From assembly GCF_964340395.1 (NCBI RefSeq), contig NC_135554.1, positions 11,901,751 to 11,965,750 on the forward strand: a stretch of 64,000 nt of DNA, read 5' to 3'. This DNA comes from Glandiceps talaboti. Its lineage: Eukaryota > Hemichordata > Enteropneusta > Spengelidae. Shown here one piece after another: positions 1-15,100 of the stretch. The notes under the pieces were generated by a model. That model was not told the DNA's origin, did not search any database, and saw only the letters and a list, made by a program, of their open reading frames with translations. Each line of letters starts with the position of its first letter. Position 1 is the stretch's first letter. A program made the translations under genes and the position numbers.

Positions 1-178
1 GTCGATTTAGGTGATGGAATGGACCACAGTGACATGTCTACTCGTTTAGTTCATCATTCTGGTGACACTTTACCAACACCGTTACTGTCAAATGGAAGGC
101 ATTTATGGATGACTTTCAGTACAGATGATACAGTGGTCTATAGAGGGTTTATGGTTCAATTACTTGCTGTGAATGACA
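1..178 (+). CDS. CUB0, C-terminal half (exon cut by window edge)
   Basis: Residues 1-59 of the visible protein. The exon reads in frame from base 1 with VDLGDG, then STRLVHHSGD, and ends with the CUB core strand WMTFSTDDT and GFMVQL; the donor is at 179. The closest relative inside the gene is CUB8 (VDIGYG, STRIRHTSGD, WITFYTDDS), so this is an A-type CUB of the first super-repeat. The acidic residue of the third calcium position (TDD) is present. The N-terminal half, with the first disulfide, lies before the window. Confidence 0.85.
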
Positions 179-3100
179 GTAAGTCTAATCCCAATTTTCT
201 AACTTAATTCAGACGCTTAGCTGTGTTTTAATCTCACCAGGTCATTGCATTATCTTAATAAGGATTACATGGGATACATACTTTTCTATGGCTCTGCCAA
301 ACAACCATTTGTCAAATATGTTCAGAGGCCATTGATTTGATTTGATTTGAGTTGAATTTTTATTTCAATATTTGCTTTGACTGATCAGTTGTCACTACCT
401 ACCCTCTGTTGTTAGCAATCTTGAACACATGTACAGTCCATTTAATATATGCCTACCCCATTCATGGACCACAAGAGATATGGTCTTCCCATAGATGACT
501 GCCAATGTTTACCACAAAACACATATACTTGCAATCGTTGTTAATTTAACTTTACTATTTATTTCTCATCTCAGCTGATTCTAGTGTGCCTAAACCTAGT
601 GAACCAGTAGTAACAACACCAGAACCTGTTATATGTGGTGGTCATCTAGTGGTACCAGCAGATGGTTCTATTGATGTCATGTCCCCAAATTACCCAGACG
701 ACTACTCCAATGATGTAGCCTGTGACTGGACTGTTAATTCTACCACTGGTAGAAGAATACGAGTTGTATATAATGACTTCCATACTGAAAGACGGTAGGT
801 GATACAGACTATTGTGAACTTCAGATCACTTCTCAATTATGATGATATTGCTTTAAGCACATTGTACATTTTATTTGCCTGTGTGGGAATCAAATAAACA
901 GTTAAGCAATCAGGATATTAGATGTCTTGTCAATTTTTCTTTGCAAAATTAAGTTTGCATGTAAGGCATCTATAAATGACAAGAGATATTAATTGTTTCT
1001 CATTGTAACATTCAAAAAATATTTCCTCAATGTAGACACACAATATACACATACATAGTGACTCTAATATTGTTGCATAACATTCAGTTTCCAGTGTTTC
1101 AATGAAAGTTCATGTAAATAGAATTGTTTCCAACATCATCAGATAAGGAAGTCCAATTCAAGCAAAGTAATCTATATTATACATTTTAAATTTAAAACTT
1201 CATTCTAAAAACTAGTAACAGGAAGGCATGATGACATGTACATCCTTAAAGACATTCATCAGGTTGGTAAAACATACATGTATGATGTAGTAATAATATA
1301 GTCTTGGACCACGCAAAAAGATGAAATGTCTTCAATTGAAGTTGGCTTCGTTATCAATCATTTCTAAGGCCCCATAATGATTTACACAATGTCGGTTTCT
1401 TCTCTGTTTTCATCCAGGTTTGATTACTTAGAGATTGGTGATGGTCTAGACTGGACAGTGAGAAGGACTCGTCATAAGAAACACACAGGAACAAGACTAC
1501 CTTATCCATACACCACACAGACCAATGAAATCTGGTTGAGATTTGTAACGGATGAAAGTATCTCATATGCTGGATTCCATATCACATTGCAGGAAGAAGT
1601 TGGTAGGTGTACAGTACTGCTTAATTAATTAATTAAACATGCAACTTGGGTAATAGGTTTTCTGATGAGAGAACTAGTAATGTATTCACTGAAAAATTGC
1701 GAATGTCAATATAGAGGTCTATTTTATCGATAAGAAGTATACTACCGTAATAAGTTGAAATCATTGGGGGTACTGTTACAGACATAGAATATTAAGCATG
1801 TCAATACGTTCACTTGCTAAAAATTCGATACCATTAGGCAATTTTGTCCGTGCTGCATTACATGTATATGTATTATGTGTGCTTTCAATACTTCACAGGG
1901 TGTGAGGGAAGTCAGAATCTAACCATACCATCTGGTGGACATGTGACTGTAGAGTCACCATACTATTCTACTGGTCCCTATGACAACAATATGTACTGTC
2001 AGTGGGCCATCACAGCAGACCAAGGATCAAATATACGTGTCTCCATTCGTGACTTTGAAACAGGTATTGTCAACAATTCTAGTTTTTAGGTCAGCTTGAG
2101 TTGATGTTATCGTGTTTTAACCATATGAGAACTTAAATGGTATCTATTCAAGTTTATAACACATCATTTTTGTACAGCCTTCAGTGATTGGCTAAGATCA
2201 TGTCACATGGGATGAATTAGTGACCCATAGTGACCGCAATTTACATAGAGCATGTACTAGTCATATTATATTTTCCATAGGGCACTAGTTGTGTAGCACA
2301 CGCACAGGAGCCTTTTTGGTGATTAGCTTTGTCTACAATGTATGGAAAGAAGATGTGCCTGGGAATGTAATCAATCAATCAATCAATCGATCGATCAATC
2401 AATATACTGTAAAACATTTATTGCCTGGCTTTATTTGAGCACTTGTTCAATATATCATGATGTTGTTTTATATAAATAGTGTTTTGTATTTTTGTTTAAA
2501 CAGAGCTTCACTATGACTGGGTAGACATTGGTACTGGTTTAAATGTGATAGATCTATCATCTAGATTACTACACATGTCAGGAACACAGTTAACAGAATA
2601 TACCACCATGTCATCAGATCAAGTATGGATGACTTTCACCAGTGATTGGAACATAGTTGACAGTGGCTTCCAGATTGAACTCTATGATGGTGAGTTAGCC
2701 AAATATTACAACTGTGATCATTTTGGTAAACGACGGTCGTGTCATTGTCAGAAATGTTACCTGAGTGTGTAATACAATGCATGATTCTGAAATCTATTCC
2801 ACTCAAATGATTTTAAGATATAATTTTTTTCTGATGTTCAAACATAACTAGTAAAAGATTCAAGCCTTTTTTTATACATTCTCCCCAGATGTATGGATGT
2901 ATTCTCTGTGATCACATTGCAAGCCGTGCCATCTATTATGTAGCGAACAAAGATTAACAGTTTACAGGCGACAGCTCTCAGCTTTCGATTGGTCACATAT
3001 TGGCTCAACTGGCCCTAGCAATTATGACCATGCCCTTAGCAACAGCCAAATGATTATACTTTGAAAATATAACAGCATTATTGGGTAGGCAAGTGAATGG

Positions 3101-6100
3101 ACATATCTGATACCTTGATTGTATTGTGTTTATCAGATGGCTGTTTAACGGAGACATTGACTGAAAGTTCAGGAACTATCCAATCTCCTATGTATCCTGC
3201 TAACTATCCTCACAATTCAAACTGTATATGGATTATCCATGTCAGTGATGACCACCACTTTAGTGCTCAGATCTCATTAGTATTCAATGACTTTGAACTT
3301 GAAGACCGATATGATAACTTACTGATTGGTATTGGTGATGACCCTGATAATGAACCTGAATGGGTAAGTTCCAGCGTAATTGACAAAAACTTTCAAAGTG
3401 ACTTTTAATCGTGCTATTTCAAAATGTTTTGTCCCTGATGGTGTGCTCACTTTATGAAACTTGTGGCCACTTCCATTTTGTGGTTTGGTCGGTCGCAGCC
3501 ACAATGTCCCATGGGGAGCACACGGCTAAGCAAAAAAGTACTTCCAAATGTTTGAGTTGTTCATCTGACTGCCTTTGCAGTATTGCTCCTGACTATTCTG
3601 TTTCTGAAGACTAAACACAGCTAATTCTGTAAAACCTGGAATTTTATTTTAAAGACCAACTTTCGCTTATTTCGCTTGAAAACAAAACACGCAAAAGTAA
3701 TTAGTGACTAAAATGCCTCCTTGTACATGAACACAATGTACCAGTCTGGTATTAAAATTAGTAAAAATTACTAGGCTTTAAGAACTAAATGAAAACTGTA
3801 AAATCACAAAAATTTTCTAGTGCGGAAAATATCCATTAGGTAACTTTAGAGTGCAAATGTACATTGTATATTTCCACAAGGTAAGTACTTTATTAAGACA
3901 GAAAAATAAGTTTGAATGTTAATCACAAGCTGTAAGACTGCAACTGCGAAAGGGAAATGGCTACCATCTCCTTAGAGTTAGCATACAGTGTTGAAACATT
4001 TCAAATTATTGCTATTTCTGTTCATTTGTTTATGTATGTTCATTTAAATCCCAATGTTTTTAGTAAAATTTATGTAGCCTCATAGAAAAAGAACGGCCAC
4101 AGTAAAAAATTATTTGTAGTGAGTGACTGATTAGTGGAGTGGAGCATATACATGTGGGCATGGAAATAGTAAAAGATGTGATAACAATCATAAAGAATTT
4201 CTTTTTCTAGAAAACAGATAACATTCAAGATAGGTGATATATGTATTTAAAAAATTTGTCACTGTCTATGTTTACAAGTGATTAATGATACTATTATCAG
4301 TGTTACTAATTTTGGTTTCACTTTTTCCATATTGTATGGATTCAAAATATTTGTTCACATAACTCAAAAGTTGACTTTGAAAGACCAGTAAGCAGCTACA
4401 GAACTTTCAAAATGTTCGTCACTTTAATACCATGCAGGCATTGGGAACACGTGAATGATTTCAAATATATTATTATTTTCAGACATTGACTGGTAGCGAT
4501 CTTCCAGATGAGATAGAAATAAGGGCTCCTACAGCATGGTTGAGATTCCAGAGTGATTTTACAATTGCCAAGAGAGGCTTTGACATCTCTTATGAGGTTG
4601 AATGTAAGTCGACAAAACATTATACTCAGTAATTATCATTGGCTACTCCTCAATCACAAAAATGCACCAAAATTCAGATTAAAGAATGAACGAACAAACA
4701 GGAATGAATGAACCAACAAACAAACAAACAAACAAATGGATGAACGAGTGTATGTAGCTTTTTAAATGGGAAATATGTTGAAGAGTTTTAAGAGTTTTAA
4801 GAAAAACAAAACAAAAGACAATATTATATAAATAATACAGGGAAAGCATAAAAATCAGTCTATTTCCAAACCTTACCTATTGTTTTGCATTTTGAGGATT
4901 ACCATACATGTATCAAGAATTAATTGCTTAGATGTATATAAACTGTCACATAATATTTAACTACTGACAGTAACAAATAATCTTTTGATCTCATGATGAT
5001 TAAACTGCAATTTACAATTATCCTTGCTTGTCACTTTTATAGTGTGTCTCTGTGTTGTGTCACTGTTTATATTGTAAGTCTAGAATTGAATTGTAACTTT
5101 GTGTCAAAAACATGTCCTATGAGTTAAACACCAAGCCACCATCATTTCTACTGTATGTTCTCTTTCTTATTTTTAGGTCCTGATGACTATGAGTTTGGAC
5201 ATGGTGGACATTGTTATAAATTTGTACCTACTAACTCAACGTGGGATGATGCCAGAGATGACTGCCAACAACAAGTTGATGGTGAATTGGTTGTCATAGA
5301 AACAGAGGATGAACTGGACTACATCAGAGGCAATATGTTCGATTCAGTATTTTGGATTGGTGAGAAACTTTTTTCTTCAATTAATGTTTACGCTAAGTTA
5401 ATCTACATGTAAGTACAGCCAAGAAAGACATAAGTTTTTATCTAAATTCTTAATAAAGTGCTGTTTTGTTCTATTAAACTCAAGTAAGTATCTCTCTAAT
5501 TTCTAAATAAAATGATCAGATTTGTCAATATTTGGATATTTTTTCACTGTTTTGGCTTTTTGATATACCATGTACATATAGTACCTTCCATTAAACTTTG
5601 ATTGAATGTATAATTGCCTGTTTGAGTTGTTGGATGAATTTGCAGTTATGGCAAGTACCTATATATGAGCATTGTAAGACCAACTTTGTAGTTCCGCTGG
5701 TATGTAATGTCCCAAAACACCCAAATTTCATGAATAACAAGGCAATTCTTACAACCCTCGAAACACTATCAGTGCGTTTGCTTGACTGCAGTGAGCTGCA
5801 AAGACAAAATTGGGTAAAAAGAACAATACAACTGATATGAAAACAGCAGCAGGTGCTTCTTGATATAGGTTTATGCAATGCTTTTATAAATTTGTTTATA
5901 TCTGTAGAAGCTATAATGTAATGGTAACAGTCGTACTCAGTGTTATAATGTGTAGTGTTCTATCAGTAAACAGAGTCATGGGATTTGGGCTCCTGTACTG
6001 TTTATGCAGTACCAACAGCTAATTGCATTGTCTGTCTTTGCATAAACATTGTCTCATTCCTGTTTAACCCATAGACACACCAACGTTGGTGGAGGGTCTA

Positions 6101-9100
6101 TGGTTAACCACAAACAAGTGAATGCACTGATGCTTCTTTGTGGGTTGTTTGTCTTTACTTACACAAAACAGTCATTTGTATTGCATTTGTATTGTACATG
6201 TACAGGTTACAATGACAGAGCTGAGGAAAGTGTATGGAGGTGGACAGATTGTTCCTATTCTAATGAGTGGCAGTTATCTAACTGGGCTGGAGGACAACCA
6301 ACTAATGGTCCTAATGAAGACTGTGCTATAACTACTCTCGGTGATCAGTGGGCTGACCAGGACTGTAATCTCAAATACGCCTTTGTCTGTGAAATCATAC
6401 GCAAAAGTAAGTTGTGTTTTACAGTAACATTTACACATACATTGTATAGTACATTTGTACATGTCAATAAAGGGGAACACCACTATATGAAATATAGACA
6501 TTGTCATGAACTTTAAGGCTCTGGTTGAGATGGTTGAATAATGAATATTCATGACATTTTCACTGAAGGCAACTAATAGAGTCTACGAGTCATGAATATT
6601 CATTGTTCAACCATTGCATAAACATTTCTCTTGACTCCCATGAGGCAATGTGGCCCATAACAAAGACCATGACATGATTCTCCAGAACCCAAAGTTCATA
6701 AAATGTATGCCTTTATTTCCTGGAGTGGGTTCCCCTTTCAATGATATGGGTAACTAAATAGAAATCTTGGAGCAAAGATTTAGCCATCTAGCAGAGTTTT
6801 ATGAATATTTTACTTTTAACTGTAACTCAGTACTTTGTATGGCACAGTAAAATATAGTTACTTTGAAAGTGTGAACTTTAAACGAATGTGATGTTTGGAT
6901 GAAATGTCTATATTCCCGACTTTTCACAACAAAAACAGTAAACATTAACCCATCTTTATTTTTCTGAAATTATCTTTATCTCAGGTAAATTTAATTTTTG
7001 CTGAATAGAACAGAAGGATGTTTTCCAAATATGATTGGATTAATAAAACTTTTAAAACATAAAACGTTCTCAGTCCGAAAAAGGTTGCCAATAGATTCAT
7101 ACTTTACTTCAACCAAAATAATGAGGTCAAATATGATGACGTGATAGTAGTAGTATGTTTATTAGAGTCACGTCATCACAAAACAGAAACAATGATTACA
7201 GTAAGTGTATATGTAATAGGCTACGTAGAGAGAATACTGTTTTTTTTTTTTTTTTTCTGTAGTTTTTCTGTATTTTCTTGCTTGATGTTCTCTGTTTTTG
7301 TTTTACTAGATCATACTAAAGAAGACATGAATGTAGACAACGTAGAAGGAGAAGCACTGTCACCATCCAGTATTCATGTCACATGGGATATATCTGATAT
7401 CAACTGTGATGTCATAGGCTATAGAGTCAAATACCATCGACTTGATTGGGCTGAGGGTGCCTTTATAGTGTATGTAGATGGTGGAACAACTAGTGAAACC
7501 ACGTTGATAAACCTACAGAGTTCTACGTGGTATATGATCTATGTAGCTGCTCAGTTGCGAAGTGATTCTCTGGACTATGTACCAGGCAACCCTGTACAAA
7601 CACATGAAGGTATTGAAAATTGAAATCAGTATATTAGACAACTTCTGATTGGGTAGATTTATAGAAAAAGAAATGGTGCTGATGGAATCCACAGTAATTT
7701 TTATAATTTTTATGCAGTCATCGCCTTGATGGAATCTGTATTTTACTCAGGCCATATCACAGTTTTCATTCAAATCATGTTGAATTTATTCATGTGTATT
7801 TACTTGTTTTACCTTGGTTACTTGTTTCTAATTCATTACTTTGTCTCCAAACATGACAATACTTGATGGTAACCTGTCTGTATCTTGATTTCCTGTTTAC
7901 AGTTGTGAAACGTCCAGCACCAACTCCTCCTGCCCAGAAGCCATGTGGTGGTGAATACATTGCTAAGAATGGTACTTACCTACGCATTACATCACCTAAT
8001 TATCCTGGCAATTACAATAATGATGAGGTTAGTAAGCCTGGCTTCGTTGGATCCTTTTTTTTTAATTATCTTTGAAAAAAATGCCATTACATATTAATTA
8101 ACAGTCACTTACTGGTATGATGGAAAGACATGCATGTATTTGCTCATTTTATTAAACATGTTTAGGGATATGAGAAAGATAGTGGTGAACCAGTGCTTTG
8201 GCTCATGGAATTTACTTAATATACAATGTATAGTGCTTTGCTGCTTATATCTGTGCATGAACTGGTCATTTCTTATGAGCTATTGTTCACTTTAGCATTT
8301 TATTTAAAAAAGTGAAAAAAATGAACTTATGGGTATTGAATTTGTTCTAGAAAACTAGAATTAGTCCCTAGTCTTTTTCCATAGAATTAAATCCAAGGGA
8401 GTGATTATTCCTGGTTTCCTAAATGTAGCTTTTTTTCGCATACCCCCAAATGAATAAAGGCGGTTTTTTTTAATACCCCCATGGTAGAAAGGGGTTAATA
8501 ATATTGGAATGTTTGTCTACTCTTTTTTCATAGTACTGTGAATGGAAAGTCAGTGCTATGTCTGGAAATGCCTTATTGGTACATCTACGAGACTTGCGTA
8601 CAGAACATCGTTATGATTGGTTAGATATTGGTGAAGGTAGCAAACCAAATGACACCGATACTCGTGTCCATCAAATTTCTGGTTTCCTGCGTCCATGGAG
8701 ATTCTGGACATCATCAAGTCATGAAATCTGGATATCATTCTCTACTGACCACTCAAGAACATTCAAAGGATTTGTCTTGGATATTGAAGAAATATTCACA
8801 GGTAAAATAACAGAATCATTCATTTTTACTTTTTTAAAGGAATCATCATATTTGTATTTGAACATGCAATACTGGTATCTTTGAAAAGATGAAGTTTCTC
8901 TACATCTCTGCAATGGGCACATGATCAACAACAAAATACTGGAGTAAAAAAGTGACTAGCTTTCTAAAATAATCTGATTGAGTTATAAAATGTACTTAGC
9001 AGGCTTCAGTCATCAGCATTCCACACTACATGCACACACATCTTGGGATTCAGTGATCATCATGTTATGCTGTACAATTGAATCATTTGAAAGGAGTACA

Positions 9101-12100
9101 TAATATATAGATCTATGTACTTCAAATGAATTAGTCACCACCAGTCCATTAATAAAGTGTGTTTGTAGGGCTTCAGTTATCACTATTTTATAAGTGAATG
9201 TTCTTCGCAGCTCTTGCATGCAAGTTTACAACAACCTGTTTTAAGCAATAGCTGTTTTCTTACACATTATTTTGCGCATACAAACAACATACCATAAAAC
9301 AAATTCATACATATAAAATTTTCCTTTTTCAGATCCACCAACCGAAAAGCCAGTACCAACAGAGCCTGCACCTATAGATCTATGTGGTGGAAATATAACT
9401 ATCTCAGAGGGTGAAGTCCAAGAAGTGGCATCTCCCAACTATCCTGCAAACTATGATAATGACTTAGAGTGCCTTTGGTACATCAATACGGAGTCTGGAG
9501 CTAGAGTCAATGTCACATTCCTGTCTTTCTACACGGAATACTGCCACGACTGGTTGGAAATTGGTAACGGATTCAACTTCAAGGATTTGACTACCAGCGC
9601 AGTGCGTCTGTCTGGTGACCTTTCACCTGATCCGTTCTATGCAGCTGGTGATAAGATTTGGATGACTTTCATCACAGACTACTCTATCACTTATCAAGGC
9701 TTCTATCTACTTGTCAGTGAGATGAAAGAACCAGGTATGGTAGTGTTAGAAGATTCTTTATCTTCTTGTCTTTTTCCCAGGACCCAGGTGGGATAAGCAG
9801 CTTCTTTTTTTTCATGATTTCCAAGATTTCTAATATCATTTTCTTGTTTTTCTCTATACATTTTAAATAAGGTTTTAAATATTACCATCATAACTATCGT
9901 TTCTTTTTCCTATCATATCACTGTCTTATCAGCATTTATCAACTTTGCATTAGTTTAATGCACAGCTAATCCTAGAACAAACTCGTAGGCTATTTTCCCT
10001 AACCAGTGTAAACATTGATGGTAATAGGACAGTGCAATAGTCTACATTTTTGTGTGTAAAGTTGAGTAAAAAAAAGGAGGGATGATGGCTTCCACTTAGG
10101 TTTGGAAATGTGAAATACAGTGCTTGTTATGGAATTTACAATACATTCAAACTGAGACAAAACATTGTTCATGTGACACTAAATTTTGTTGGTGTCAAGC
10201 TGGAACAAAAAGAAATTAACTTCCTTTCTCTCATTCCTCAAATCAGAAGAAGAGTGTGGCTACCATATCACACTTCCTTCGGTTGAGGGCGCTTCAGAGA
10301 CTATCACCACACCAAACCATCCTGACCATTACAATAGTAATGATCACTGCAAATGGACAGTGTCTATAGAGGACCAGCCTACCCCAGGATACCATGTGCT
10401 TGTGAAAATCAACAGTTTTGATCTAGAAGCTAACTTTGACTGGTTAGAGATTGGTGAAGGATCAAGAGAAGATGACTTCTCATCTCTACTGTATAGACTA
10501 ACTGGAACTACAGTGCAAGGATCCTATAGCACAGACACAGATCAAGTATGGACACTGTTTACAAGTGATGGCTCAGTTCCATTGTCTGGATTTAATATCA
10601 CCTTCATTGTTGGTAAGTCACTGTATTGAATGTGTGTGATTGTAATAAAATCAGAGTCTTAGTTCTGTGATTACAAAGTTTTGAGTCTTAGTTTTGTGAT
10701 TTCTAAAGTAGCATCATGATAGACTAATGTGTAGCAATATCCCAGTATCCTGTGTAAAAACATTTTCAATGATTCTCTATGGTAATAGTCTACACTTTAA
10801 AATAGAGATGTATGTATATAAGTGAATCTGCTTAATTTTACCATGGTCTAGTTATTATTGTCTAAAGGAAATGGGATATGTTCACAAACTACCATTAATT
10901 AACATTTATCCATACAAAAACAACAAACAATTATTTTTCTTTTGGAAAAGTGTTTGTTCAAAATTTAAAAAAAAATATCAAAAAAAACATACAATATGAA
11001 GTACACTTTATTTAAAAATCCCCGATCAATACATTCACTGTAGGAGTATTCCTGTGAACGTTACTTTACATGTTTCTACACAACAGTCAGCAATTTATTT
11101 ATTTTTAAGGTGAAAACAGTGAAATTTCAAATTTGACAATTCTGTCTTTTTAGTACCTGTATGTGGAGGACATTTTACAGCTGAAGTCGGTACCATCTAT
11201 TCACCTGTCTACCCACATCCATACCCACATGGCAGTCTATGTACATGGACCATTGATATCAATGCTGATGCTGTTCAAATTGTCTTTGATGTGTTTGGTA
11301 CGGAGGAAGGTTTTGATCATCTGTATATTGGAGAAGGTCTAACTCCAAATATAGGATACACCTTTGTAAGTAGGCTTTGTATTAAAAAAAAAATACATTC
11401 AGAAATGGGGCGGGACATTTTGAAATTTGTAATTAAGAATGACCAAAAGAATTTTCTTAGACTGCTAGTAACTCTGTACATTCACATTTCTTTCACACTC
11501 AAAGACTTGGCTGAAGTTATGGGAGTTGTCCACCTGTATTGTGGAAAGTGTTGAAAACAGTGCTGGTGACTTTGAATCTTTGAGTCTGAGAGCCTGCCTC
11601 AATGTAATACTAGATCAAATTATCAAAGCAAAAGCTTCCCTTGTTCAATATTTTTCAATGTAATACTTACACAATTTACAACCCATAACACCAAAGTAAA
11701 GCATTTTGGGTATATACGATAATAGTTTATAGCATCCGTATCAAGTGTAAAAGTATACTGTTTCATTTACCTATTGACCACTGTGACATCAGCAGAAAGG
11801 CTACATGCTAAGCTTGTAAATAAACACATTGAAACAGTATACTTTTATACTTGATATGAATGCTATTTATGAGTGTAGCATATAGAAAAAGTGCTTTACT
11901 TCAGTGGTACTTGTTGTACAGATCTCTATCAACAATATAGGCTAATTGTGTTGAAATACTTGTTTTATAACAGTAATTAGTGTGCCCATTTGCAAGGAAA
12001 ATATGGGGGAGGGTGTAACTTTCAACAAATCTTATCACAAACTTCTTGTAAAAACCCCACTGAGGCACACAGCTAGTTGAAGTTCAATCTATTTTTTATA

Positions 12101-15100
12101 CTCACTTGTTGCAGACTTTCAAATTGATCAACATTAATGTGTTACTAACTGTTAGCACTTTCAGAGTGTTGTAGTTATACCCTCTCTATGTCCCATACAT
12201 ATAATGCATTCCGTCAACACATTATATTTACATTGTAATTACAGGACCTGACAGGGTCAGAGCTGCCTAAAGATACTGTGGTAAACAGTGGTCAAGTGTG
12301 GCTACAATTTATCAGTGACACTACACTGGATGGACCAGGTTTTGATTTAACATACAGTGAATATGAAGATTGTAAGTCATTCACCTTCATTGTTATAGGA
12401 GAGCTTTTTGCCAAGTTTTTCACTTTTTAAAATCTACTTTGCTCATTGTTTTAAAGGGTTGGATCGGATGTTGTATGATGCAGATGATGAATTTCAGTTT
12501 CATGTTGATTTATCTGTTGAAGAGTTGAAATGACTTCATGTCTATAAAACACATTATACATGTACAGTAATGTTGACAGATTTACATGCGTTCAGTTTCT
12601 CAAATGATCATGATGACAAAGTATAACAGTTAATGCATTGGTACTAGTGGTAGTTACTCTTTATGTATGTTCAAACTTACAACTAGTTATTATTATCATT
12701 ATTATTATTCTTTATTTCAGGCCAGCAGCCCATACAAATAAAAAAGAAAAGAAAGAGAAAGTACTAAAATGTAACACTGATTATTATCTCTTTTGTCTTG
12801 TAACTTCAGATGTACTGGGTTCCAAGGATTGTAGCGGTAACATCACTTTGAAAGAGAATGGTACTCTAAGCATCCAGTCAGCAAACTATCCCACATCATA
12901 CTACAACAACCATCGATGTGAATGGAACATAGTCAGTGAATCTGGCCTACCAATGATTGTCAACTACAGGGACTTCCAGACTGAGAGATTCCATGATTGG
13001 GTAGATATAGGCTATGGTCTGGATAACAGTGATGCATCTACTAGGATAAGACATACTTCTGGTGACTATTTACCAACACAGTTACTCGTCAATTCGCCGT
13101 CTCTATGGATTACATTCTATACTGATGATAGTGTAGTATTCAGAGGATTCCTACTGGAAATTGAAGAATATGAAAGTAAGTCTGACATCTTTTCCTGTGA
13201 TGAATCTCAGTGTTTATTTTTGCTGTGTGAATCAAAACAAGAGGAATTCTTAAAGACGTTGTGTGATTGTATAATTTTTTTTTTATGTCTTGTGTTCTAA
13301 TCCTATGGACAACTTTAAAGTCCCAAATGTCTGTTTCTGTATCTTACTCATCTTTAAAATCTCAAATCTGTCTTTTTCCGTCTCTCATTCAAATTTTAAA
13401 TTTAATTTAAGGACAACTTTGAAATCCCAGATAACATAGGATGTATAGGATACTTTATCATAATAATTTTTCTGTCAGGACATTTTATTCGCAGAAAGTT
13501 TATTTTTAGAAAGCACCGTAAGCATGATATAATAAAACTAAAATGATGTAGGCTTAGTGTTTCACTCATAGGAGATGACATTTTTGACACAAAGATCTGA
13601 CATATTTTGACTCTAAAATAAGCATTGACATTCTTTCACAGTGCAGTAAAAACAGGCTTCTATTGAAAACATTACACATGAACTTGATTATTTTCATGGC
13701 TGCAAATATTTATTTTCTAACTGATAATCAAAATTCAAACTTTACTATTTCTACATCCCCCACTGTGCGCAGCACCTACGTAATTGTTTCTTTTTGCATT
13801 AGAAGTTGTCTGAGGGTGTGTAATACATGTCATGTTGCATGAGTGAAACACCAAGCCTACATCATTTTTGCTGTAATTGGTTATACTATATACAATATTA
13901 TATTTGTGATTACAAAGGAATGAAAAATGTCAATCATTTCAATATTAGGCTTTCATAATAATCTACCCTCGGGGTATACAGTCAGATGGAACTACAATGA
14001 TATTTGATGACAGGTTATGGTCAAACGTATCATTTTCTGATATTGTACTGTTCTGTACATTTTCACAGTTGAGACCAGTCCACCCAAACCAGCTCCCATT
14101 GCCATTACTACAACAACCACATCTACACCACCTCCAGAATCATGTGGTGGATTCATTGAACTCACATCTGATGATGTATATAACCTGACATCACCTGGCT
14201 ATCCGTATAACGACTACCCTAATGACCTATCATGCGAATGGATCGTAAACACCACCCATGGCAGCAGAATTAGGGTCTCAATCATCGACTTTAAAACTGA
14301 AAGGCTTGTAGATTACTTAGAGTATGGTAATGGCAACGATCCAGATGTGCGATACTCGTTAGTTCGCCGGCGATCTGGTACCTGGCCATCAACAGCATTC
14401 TCATCAGAAACTGAACGCGTTTGGTTCAAATTTGTGACTGATCATTCTGTTACAGAGCGAGGATTTTTCATTCAGCTTAAAATGGATGAAGGTATGTATT
14501 CCACAGTGAATTCATCATTTGATCAGCGTTATCTTAAACAGCCATTGGTGGTTAATAAATCTGCCTTTACATTACTACTCTGGCAATTGATGTCTTGGAC
14601 AAATATATTACACAAACTAAAACCATTGTTGTGACATTTTGATATAAGCTATTGAATGGACATTGGTTTAATTGTACTCACAGTAGACTTCTGTGACTGC
14701 GGACTATACAAGAGTTGTGGGATAGCCAAGAATTGCATGATCTTGAAATGTATTTATTTTGGAACTTCCAATGTTTTGTCACTTGCAACACTTAGCAAAA
14801 CCGAATGAGAATGTGACAGTTACTCCAGTACTTACAATTATGGAATAAAGAAAACTTTCTAACTTTCCTGCATCTGTATTTTGTCTACTATAGATTGTAT
14901 TGAACATGTGAGTATACCAGCTGGTGGCAGTGTAACCATAGAAACACCAGACTACAGTGGAACTGGCTATGAGAATAATATATTCTGTCAGTGGTTTGTG
15001 ACAACAGAAAGTGGACTGAATATCAGATTTAATGTACTAGATTTCAATACAGGTAGGGTGAGATATTTGGAATTCGGGTTTGTGTTTTTGAGAATTTGGT

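Noticed and set aside
6049-6205. N-terminal extension of lectin exon 6206 in the same frame
   Set aside because: The acceptor at 6204-6205 with phase 1 joins WIG to GYND exactly as in lectin 2; the upstream sequence lacks lectin character.
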